Position numbers and translations under genes: made by a program. Below, in pieces: positions 7,574 to 13,047 of a stretch of DNA of 22,393 bases. The DNA is taken from positions 1-22,393 of the forward strand of contig JAWWBR010000052.1 of NCBI GenBank assembly GCA_033720855.1, written 5' to 3'. The notes under the pieces were generated by a model. That model did no database searches. It was given only the letters and a program-made list of their open reading frames with translations, and was not told the origin of the DNA. The DNA is from SMXQ01 sp033720855. GTDB lineage: Bacteria; Pseudomonadota; Alphaproteobacteria; SMXQ01. Position 1 is the first letter of the stretch; each line of letters opens with the position of its first letter.

Positions 7574-9304
7574 ATGGCGGTCGAAACAACCGACTCGGGG
7601 AGCAAACGCGGTGCCCGCAAGAAGCCTTCCGCACGACGGCGGGCGCGGGACCGCGGCCAGGCGGCCAGGACGGGCACGCAGCTGGCCTCGTCCGCGGCCG
7701 AGCGGCCGGCGCGATTTCGCTCCCTCACTTGGCGCGTCCTTGCGGTGAACCTGCTGGGGCTAGTGATTTTCGCCGCCGGCCTCCTGTACCTCGACCGTTA
7801 CAAGCAGAGCCTGATCCGCGATCAGTTGGATTCTCTCGCCACCCAGGGCGGCATATTCGCCGCCGCCCTGGGCGAGGCGGCGGTGACCACGAGCCCCAAT
7901 GCGGGGCGGGATTTCCTTACCGCTCAGGCGCGGCCGATGGTGCGCAGGCTGGCCGCGCCGGCGGGATTGCGCGCCCGTCTTTTCGCCGCCAATGGCGACC
8001 TCATCGCCGATTCGCGCTATTACGGCACCGCCGGAGGCAAGGTTCAGGTCACGGAGTTGCCGCCCCCTCCGCAGAGCTCAGGCATCCTGGGGATGGTGGT
8101 GGATCTCTATGACTGGATCGTCCGCCAGTTTCCCGCCCGCCGCAGCTATCCGCTCTATATCGAACACGCCGAGCCGCGCGCGGAGAATTACGCGGTCACC
8201 AAGATGGCGCTGATCGGTGAGGTCGGCCGCGAGGTTCTGGTCGACGAAGACGGCCGCCTGGTCATGGTGGTCGCGGTTCCCGTCCAGCGCTACAAGCAGG
8301 TGCTGGGCGCCTTGATGCTGTCGGTGGACGAGGAGGGCATCGAGATGAGCCTCCGCAGCGTGCGTCTCGAGATTCTGACCGTGTTCGCCGGGCTCATCTT
8401 CGTCACCGTTCTTCTCTCACTCTGGCTTGCCGGAACCATCGCCCGACCGGTGCGCAGGTTGGCCGGCGCCGCCGACCGGGTCCGCTTCGGGCGCGCCGGA
8501 GAGACGGAAATTCCCGACTTCACCAAAAGGGGCGACGAAATCGGCGACCTGTCGGCGGCGCTCCGGGAAATGACCGAGGCCTTGTGGAGCCGCATGGAAG
8601 CGATCGAACGGTTTGCCGCCGATGTCGCCCATGAGATCAAGAACCCCCTGACCAGTCTGCGCAGCGCCGTGGAGACCGCCGCGCGTCTGGACGATCCCCA
8701 GCAGCAACAGCGCCTGATGGCCATCATCCTCGACGATGTCCAGAGACTGGATCGGCTGATCTCGGACATTTCCGACGCCTCGCGGCTGGATGCGGAACTC
8801 TCCCGCGCCGACCTCTCCACGATCGACGTCAAGGGGTTGCTCACCACCCTGGTCGAGGTCGAGCGAATCGCCGTCGAAGGGCGCGGGCCCGAGGCCCCGG
8901 AATTTCGCCTGGAGATGCCCGAGGACGAGGTGCTCCGCGTGGTCGGCATGGAGGATCGCATCGCCCAAGTGTTGCGCAACCTGATTTCCAATGCGGTGTC
9001 ATTTTCGCCGCCGGGCGGCACCATTCGCCTGACCGCGGCGCGGCGCGGGGCCCATGTCCGCATCGCCGTGGAGGACCAGGGGCCGGGCCTGCCTGCGGGC
9101 AAATTCGATGCGGTGTTCGAGCGTTTCTACACGGAGCGGCCTGAAGGCGAAAAATTCGGCACCCATTCGGGCTTGGGGCTGTCGATTTCCAAGCAGATCG
9201 TGACCGCTCACCACGGCCGAATCTGGGCCGAAAATATCGAACGCGACGGCCGGGTCGTGGGCGCCCGGTTCACCGTCTCGCTTCCCGCGGTGAGAAATGG
9301 GTGA
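7574..9304 (+). CDS. chvG: ChvG sensor histidine kinase
   Basis: An inner-membrane sensor kinase of 576 aa. It has a basic cytoplasmic tail (1-50), TM1 (about 53-73), a periplasmic sensor of about 190 residues, TM2 (about 265-288) and HAMP (about 289-341). The H-box is VAHEIKNPLTSLR with phospho-acceptor H353. N-box RNLISNAVSFSPPGG, G1 VEDQGPGLP and G2 THSGLGLSISK form the ATP-binding domain. It would phosphorylate ChvI. It follows chvI by 59 bp. The Shine-Dalgarno before ATG 7574 is weak (GGAAAG, too far upstream). Its last 8 bases overlap hprK. Confidence 0.93.
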   Translation: MAVETTDSGSKRGARKKPSARRRARDRGQAARTGTQLASSAAERPARFRSLTWRVLAVNLLGLVIFAAGLLYLDRYKQSLIRDQLDSLATQGGIFAAALGEAAVTTSPNAGRDFLTAQARPMVRRLAAPAGLRARLFAANGDLIADSRYYGTAGGKVQVTELPPPPQSSGILGMVVDLYDWIVRQFPARRSYPLYIEHAEPRAENYAVTKMALIGEVGREVLVDEDGRLVMVVAVPVQRYKQVLGALMLSVDEEGIEMSLRSVRLEILTVFAGLIFVTVLLSLWLAGTIARPVRRLAGAADRVRFGRAGETEIPDFTKRGDEIGDLSAALREMTEALWSRMEAIERFAADVAHEIKNPLTSLRSAVETAARLDDPQQQQRLMAIILDDVQRLDRLISDISDASRLDAELSRADLSTIDVKGLLTTLVEVERIAVEGRGPEAPEFRLEMPEDEVLRVVGMEDRIAQVLRNLISNAVSFSPPGGTIRLTAARRGAHVRIAVEDQGPGLPAGKFDAVFERFYTERPEGEKFGTHSGLGLSISKQIVTAHHGRIWAENIERDGRVVGARFTVSLPAVRNG

Positions 9305-9758
9305 TCGGGCGACCGCGTGCACGGTTCACGGCACCTGCATCGCCATCGCCGAGGCCGGGGTCTTGATCCGCGGCGCGTCCGGGGCGGGCAAGTCGGATCT
9401 TGCCCTGCGCATGATCGACGAGGGGGCGCGATTGGTCGCCGACGATCAAGTGCGCCTGCGCCTCGGCGAAGGGCATCTGATCGCGTCCGCGCCCGACACC
9501 ATCAAGGGTCTGCTGGAGGTCTCCGGCGTTGGACTGGCGCGCCTCGGCCCCCAGCACATTGTCGAGAGCGCGGTTCTCCGGCTGGTGGTCGATCTGGCGC
9601 CGGTCGCGGAGATCGACCGGCTGCCGGCGCCGAGGACGGAGACACTTCTCGGCACGCGGATTCCGCTTCTTGGCCTCGATCCGTTCGAAACTTCGGCGGC
9701 GGCAAAGCTGCGTCTTGCCGCGGGTCGGGGCCCCGGGGCTATAATGCGGGTGCCATGA
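9297..9758 (+). CDS. hprK: HPr kinase/phosphorylase, short alphaproteobacterial form
   Basis: Phosphorylates and dephosphorylates a serine of HPr (S61 of the HPr encoded at 11189), linking metabolic state to regulation. It is only 153 aa, about half the length of Firmicutes HprK: the N-terminal domain is missing and only the catalytic domain remains, as is usual in alphaproteobacteria. The P-loop is GASGAGKS (26-33), followed by ARLVADDQV and LLEVSGVGL, which match the family core. ATG at 9297 overlaps the chvG stop by 8 nt, implying translational coupling. Its TGA overlaps the ATG of the following minicistron. Confidence 0.9.
   Translation: MGDRATACTVHGTCIAIAEAGVLIRGASGAGKSDLALRMIDEGARLVADDQVRLRLGEGHLIASAPDTIKGLLEVSGVGLARLGPQHIVESAVLRLVVDLAPVAEIDRLPAPRTETLLGTRIPLLGLDPFETSAAAKLRLAAGRGPGAIMRVP
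9715..9745 (+). promoter_or_regulatory. Possible internal promoter before rapZ
   Basis: A perfect TATAAT (9740-9745) inside the hprK 3' end has TTGCCG (9715-9720) 19 bp upstream. The spacing is long and the -35 matches only four of six positions. The predicted start near 9752 is about 3 nt before the minicistron ATG. Confidence 0.3.
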
Positions 9759-9832
9759 CGCGCGGCCGCCCAGAGCCGCCGAGGAGCGGGCCCGCATCCA
9801 TGACCAGCCGGAATAGACGACAATGGGTGTAA
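9755..9832 (+). CDS. 25-codon minicistron linking hprK and rapZ
   Basis: I do not recognise the peptide (begins MTRGRPEPPR, ends RNRRQWV; basic, Pro/Arg-rich). Its ATG (9755-9757) overlaps the hprK stop as ATGA. Its TAA (9830-9832) overlaps a rapZ ATG as TAATG. No clear Shine-Dalgarno precedes it. Such a double overlap could couple HprK translation to RapZ through a short relay ORF, or could arise by chance in about 70 bp of GC-rich spacer. Without it, ribosomes leaving hprK would have to cross about 64 bp to reach rapZ. Confidence 0.35.
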   Translation: MTRGRPEPPRSGPASMTSRNRRQWV

Positions 9833-10731
9833 TGGGCGACGGCACGGCCCGGTGCCGCGGCCGGCTGGTGCTGGTGACCGGACTGTCCGGGGCCGGGCGG
9901 TCGTCGGCACTCAAGACCTTCGAGGATATCGGCTTCGACGCGGTCGACAACATGCCGCTGGCGCTCCTCGGCCATCTCACCGCGCGGGCCCCCGGGTTGC
10001 GCCGCGATCTCGCCGTTGGCGTGGATATCCGGACGCGGGATTTCGGTGTTGGCACCGTGCTGGCCGAGATCGACCGCATGAGTTCAGGCGGAGAGACCGA
10101 GGTACGTCTGGTCTTCCTCGATTCCTCCGATGAGGTGTTGCAGCGGCGGTTTACCGAAACCCGCCGACCCCATCCCCTTGCCACCGACCGTCCCGTCAGC
10201 GATGGCATTGCCCGCGAAAGGCAGCTGCTCGAGCCTCTCCGGCAGCGTGCGGATCTCATTATCGACACCACGGATCTGACGCCCGCCGAATTGCGGCGTA
10301 TGTTGATCGGCCATTTCGACGGGGTCGAAGAGAAGCGCCCGGCTGCGTTCGTAACCTCCTTTTCCTATCGCAGCGGCGTCCCCCGAGAGGCCGATCTCGT
10401 ATTCGATGTCCGTTTTCTCGCCAATCCCCACTACGATACCGTGCTCCGCGAGAAAAGCGGCCGCGATCCCGAGGTCGGCGACTACATCGCCAACGACCCG
10501 CAGTTCGAGCCCTTTTTCACCGCGCTGACAGGCCTGATGGAGGTGCTGATCCCTGGCTATATCAAGGAAGGAAAAAGCTATCTCACCATCGCCGTGGGCT
10601 GCACCGGCGGCCGCCATCGCTCGGTTTACGTCGCCGAGCGCCTCGGTGCATGGCTCAAGGACCTTCCGCTCAGCGTCGAGGTCAGTCATCGCGACGCCGA
10701 TATTCCGCCGGTTCTGGCGTCCGAGGAGTGA
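9832..10731 (+). CDS. rapZ: RapZ-type nucleotide-binding regulator
   Basis: An RNase adapter-like P-loop protein of 299 aa. It has Walker A GLSGAGRS (17-24), DAVDNMP, and LVFLDSSDEVLQRRFTETRR in the N-terminal domain. The C-terminal domain has SGVPREADLVFDVRFLANPHY, SGRDPEVGDYI and GCTGGRHRSVYVAE. In E. coli RapZ controls glmS, hence glucosamine-6-phosphate supply, through the sRNA GlmZ; the target in alphaproteobacteria is not established. I chose ATG 9832 because it overlaps the minicistron stop. An in-frame ATG at 9823 adds three residues and has no better ribosome site. It is followed by the EIIA gene after 6 nt. Confidence 0.93.
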   Translation: MGDGTARCRGRLVLVTGLSGAGRSSALKTFEDIGFDAVDNMPLALLGHLTARAPGLRRDLAVGVDIRTRDFGVGTVLAEIDRMSSGGETEVRLVFLDSSDEVLQRRFTETRRPHPLATDRPVSDGIARERQLLEPLRQRADLIIDTTDLTPAELRRMLIGHFDGVEEKRPAAFVTSFSYRSGVPREADLVFDVRFLANPHYDTVLREKSGRDPEVGDYIANDPQFEPFFTALTGLMEVLIPGYIKEGKSYLTIAVGCTGGRHRSVYVAERLGAWLKDLPLSVEVSHRDADIPPVLASEE

Positions 10732-10737
10732 AGAGCG

Positions 10738-11199
10738 ATGAACGGTGACGACAAGGCGCCCGAGGCTGCAGGGCAAGAAGATGGGCCCGGAATAGGCCTC
10801 GTCCTGGTCACCCATGGCGCGGTGGGGGCGGCCCTGCTCGCGGCGCTGGAACATATCGTCGGCGATCAAGACAACGTCGTCACCATCTCGATCGAGCCCG
10901 ACGAGGACATGGAAGCGCGCCGGGCCGATATCTTGGAGGCCATCGCCGGGGTCGGGACCGGTCAGGGCGTCATCGTCATGACCGACATGTTTGGCGGCAC
11001 GCCGTCCAACCTTGCGCTTTCGGCGATGGGCTTGGACTCGGTCGAGGTCATCGCCGGCGTCAATCTGCCGATGCTCATCAAGTTCGCCTCGGTTCGCGAC
11101 ACTGCGCCGCTTGAGGATGCCGTCATCCAGGTTCAGGAGGCGGGACGAAAATACATCAATGTCGCCTCCAGCTTTCTCAATCCTCCAGATGACGAGTGA
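10738..11199 (+). CDS. PTS EIIA component, mannose (Man) family
   Basis: A cytoplasmic phosphocarrier of 153 aa. The conserved VTHG gives phospho-acceptor H26, and DMFGGTPSN is the signature of the EIIA-Man fold. It is a single-domain protein with no EIIB fused and no EIIC or EIID nearby, so it is a regulatory protein, not part of a sugar permease. It would receive phosphate from the HPr encoded next. ATG at 10738 lies 6 nt after rapZ, with GAGGAG overlapping the rapZ end. The first 18 residues look disordered. Confidence 0.9.
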   Translation: MNGDDKAPEAAGQEDGPGIGLVLVTHGAVGAALLAALEHIVGDQDNVVTISIEPDEDMEARRADILEAIAGVGTGQGVIVMTDMFGGTPSNLALSAMGLDSVEVIAGVNLPMLIKFASVRDTAPLEDAVIQVQEAGRKYINVASSFLNPPDDE

Positions 11200-11500
11200 T
11201 GGCACCGATACGCCGGCGCCCAACCACGGTTCCTGGCGCTCCCGGCGCGTGATCATTCGGGGAAAACTCGGCCTCCATGCCCGGCCGGCGGCGCGCTTCG
11301 TCAAGCTGGCCTCGACGTTTGACGCCGAGATCGAGGTCGCAAACCGCAGCGGCAGGGTGTCGGCACTTTCGATCATGGGCCTCATGATGCTGGCCGCGGC
11401 ATCGGGGACGGCACTGGAGATCTTCGCCCGGGGCGCGGATGCGGAAGGTGCGCTCGACGGGCTTGCCCGCTTCGTCGAAAGCGGTTTCGAGGACCCGTAA
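11189..11500 (+). CDS. ptsH: HPr phosphocarrier protein
   Basis: Central PTS phosphocarrier, 103 aa including an N-terminal extension of about 18 residues. GLHARPAARF gives H30, the EI-dependent site. LSIMGLMMLAA gives S61, the HprK-dependent site. The 31-residue spacing equals H15/S46 of classical HPr. ATG 11189 overlaps the EIIA end by 11 nt and lacks a Shine-Dalgarno, so translation is probably coupled. No EI gene lies in the window; the phosphate donor must be encoded elsewhere. The paralogue NPr cannot be excluded by sequence alone, but the hprK-EIIA context supports HPr. Confidence 0.93.
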   Translation: MTSDGTDTPAPNHGSWRSRRVIIRGKLGLHARPAARFVKLASTFDAEIEVANRSGRVSALSIMGLMMLAAASGTALEIFARGADAEGALDGLARFVESGFEDP

Positions 11501-11520
11501 CACGGTCCCGTCGGTTGGGC

Positions 11521-11549
11521 AGCGCGGCGCCATCGCGGGGCGGTTTTTT
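11521..11549 (+). terminator. Possible terminator after HPr
   Basis: A short stem (CGCG, 7-nt loop, CGCG) and GGGCGG run into TTTTTT (11544-11549), 44 bp after the HPr stop. The T-run is good but the stem is weak. Confidence 0.4.
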
Positions 11550-11551
11550 CC

Positions 11552-11580
11552 TTGCATCACGGCGCTTATCAAAATATAAG
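11552..11580 (+). promoter_or_regulatory. Candidate ahcY promoter
   Basis: TTGCAT (11552-11557), a 17-bp spacer and TATAAG (11575-11580) give a plausible sigma70 promoter. The predicted start is near 11587, with a leader of about 80 nt. The region 11564-11600 is strikingly AT-rich against its surroundings. Confidence 0.45.
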
Positions 11581-11581
11581 C
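11564..11581. promoter_or_regulatory. Perfect palindrome over the ahcY -10, candidate operator
   Basis: GCTTAT-CAAAAT-ATAAGC is a perfect 6-bp inverted repeat with a 6-bp spacer covering the candidate -10. Position and symmetry suggest a dimeric repressor. An S-adenosylhomocysteine-responsive ArsR-family regulator (SahR type) is a reasonable guess because those control ahcY in other proteobacteria, but I cannot compare it with a consensus here. Confidence 0.45.
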
Positions 11582-11599
11582 ATTTCTTTATGTTTTGTT

Positions 11600-11627
11600 A
11601 AAGGGCTGGGGCCAGTATGGCCCCTTT
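11600..11627 (+). other. Hairpin in the ahcY leader
   Basis: GGGGCC (11608-11613), loop AGTAT and GGCCCC (11619-11624) form a strong stem. AAAGGG (11600-11605) can instead pair with CCCTTT (11622-11627). It does not match the SAH or SAM riboswitch cores I know. Confidence 0.35.
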
Positions 11628-11653
11628 GCGGCTTTTGGCGCCGTTATTCGCGC

Positions 11654-11659
11654 AAGGAG
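11654..11659 (+). promoter_or_regulatory. Ribosome binding site fixing the ahcY GTG start
   Basis: AAGGAG lies 7 nt before GTG at 11667. Confidence 0.65.
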
Positions 11660-11666
11660 ATAAGCA

Positions 11667-12983
11667 GTGAGCGCAGATACAGAAGTTCGAAACGGCAGCG
11701 GCGATTTCAAGGTGGCCGACATGAGCCTGGCCGAGTGGGGCCGCAAGGAAATCTCCATCGCCGAGACGGAGATGCCGGGGCTGATGGCGTTGCGCGAAGA
11801 ATACGGCGCGAAGCAGCCGCTGGCCGGCGCGCGCATCGCGGGTTGCCTCCATATGACCATCCAGACCGCCGTGCTGATCGAAACCCTGATCCACCTTGGC
11901 GCCGAGGTGCGCTGGAGTTCGTGCAATATCTTTTCCACCCAGGATCAGGCCGCCGCGGCCATCGCCGCCGCCGGGATCCCCGTCTTCGCCTGGAAGGGCG
12001 AGACCGAGGAAGAATTCATTTGGTGTATCGAGCAGACCATCGAGGGGCCCGACGGCTGGCGGCCCAACATGATCCTCGATGACGGCGGCGACCTCACCAA
12101 GATCATGCACGATTCTCACCCCGAGCTGATGTCGGACGTGAAGGGTATTTCCGAGGAAACGACGACCGGCGTCATTCGCCTGTTCGAGATGCAAAAGAAC
12201 GGCGAGCTGCTGTCGCCGGCGATCAACGTCAACGACTCGGTCACCAAGTCGAAATTCGACAACCTCTATGGCTGTAGGGAGAGCCTCATCGACGGCATCA
12301 AGCGGGCCACAGATGTGATGCTGGGCGGCAAGACCGCCGTCGTGGCGGGCTATGGCGATGTCGGCAAGGGATGCGCGGCGGCCCTCGCCGGCCAAGGCGC
12401 GCGCGTCATCGTCACCGAGATCGATCCGATCTGCGCCCTTCAGGCGGCGATGGAGGGGTTCGAGGTCAAGACCATGGACGAGGCGGCGCCGCTGGGCGAC
12501 ATCTTCGTCACCGCCACCGGCAATATCGATGTCGTCACCATCGACCACTTGAGGGCCATGAAGGATCGCGCCATCGTCTGCAATATCGGCCATTTCGATA
12601 GCGAGATCCAGATCAGCGCCCTGCGCAATATGGCCTGGGACGAGATCAAGCCCCAGGTACACGAAGTCACGTTCCCCGACGGCAAGCGCCTGATCGTTCT
12701 CGCCGAGGGACGGTTGGTGAACCTGGGATGCGCCACCGGCCATCCCAGCTTCGTCATGAGCTTCTCCTTTACCAACCAGGTGATCGCCCAGATCGAGTTG
12801 TGGCAGAACCACGACGATTACGGCAACGAGGTGTATTTCCTCCCCAAACACCTGGATGAAAAGGTGGCGCGACTGCATTTGGACCACGTCGGCGTGCGAC
12901 TGACCCAGTTGACCCAGGAGCAGGCGGACTACATCAGCGTGCCCGTCGACGGTCCCTTCAAGCCCGAACACTACCGTTACTGA
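11667..12983 (+). CDS. ahcY: S-adenosylhomocysteine hydrolase (adenosylhomocysteinase)
   Basis: Splits S-adenosylhomocysteine into homocysteine and adenosine (EC 3.13.2.1, formerly 3.3.1.1), clearing the product inhibitor of methyltransferases. The protein is 438 aa with a tightly bound NAD. Visible motifs are NDSVTKSKFDN (catalytic K194, D198), VAGYGDVGKG (NAD site, about 226-235), IGHFDSEIQ and the C-terminal FKPEHYRY. Between DDGGDLT (about 138-144) and EETTTGV it lacks the roughly 40-residue insert seen in many bacterial enzymes, so it is close to eukaryotic length. The GTG start has a strong Shine-Dalgarno. It has its own promoter and terminator and is probably monocistronic. Confidence 0.96.
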   Translation: MSADTEVRNGSGDFKVADMSLAEWGRKEISIAETEMPGLMALREEYGAKQPLAGARIAGCLHMTIQTAVLIETLIHLGAEVRWSSCNIFSTQDQAAAAIAAAGIPVFAWKGETEEEFIWCIEQTIEGPDGWRPNMILDDGGDLTKIMHDSHPELMSDVKGISEETTTGVIRLFEMQKNGELLSPAINVNDSVTKSKFDNLYGCRESLIDGIKRATDVMLGGKTAVVAGYGDVGKGCAAALAGQGARVIVTEIDPICALQAAMEGFEVKTMDEAAPLGDIFVTATGNIDVVTIDHLRAMKDRAIVCNIGHFDSEIQISALRNMAWDEIKPQVHEVTFPDGKRLIVLAEGRLVNLGCATGHPSFVMSFSFTNQVIAQIELWQNHDDYGNEVYFLPKHLDEKVARLHLDHVGVRLTQLTQEQADYISVPVDGPFKPEHYRY

Positions 12984-12990
12984 GCGCCGC

Positions 12991-13011
12991 AAACGCGGTT
13001 TCCGCGTTTTT
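12991..13011 (+). terminator. Rho-independent terminator of ahcY
   Basis: A perfect 8-bp stem AAACGCGG (12991-12998), loop TTT, CCGCGTTT (13002-13009), continuing as a five-T run. It begins 8 bp after the ahcY stop. Confidence 0.85.
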
Positions 13012-13047
13012 CCGCCCCACGCCGGGCGGTGATGCGGCCAACCGCTT

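Noticed and set aside
11582..11666. SAH or SAM riboswitch before ahcY
   Set aside because: The leader has a strong hairpin but not the conserved SAH-riboswitch core or a SAM-II/SAM-SAH pseudoknot pattern that I can recognise.
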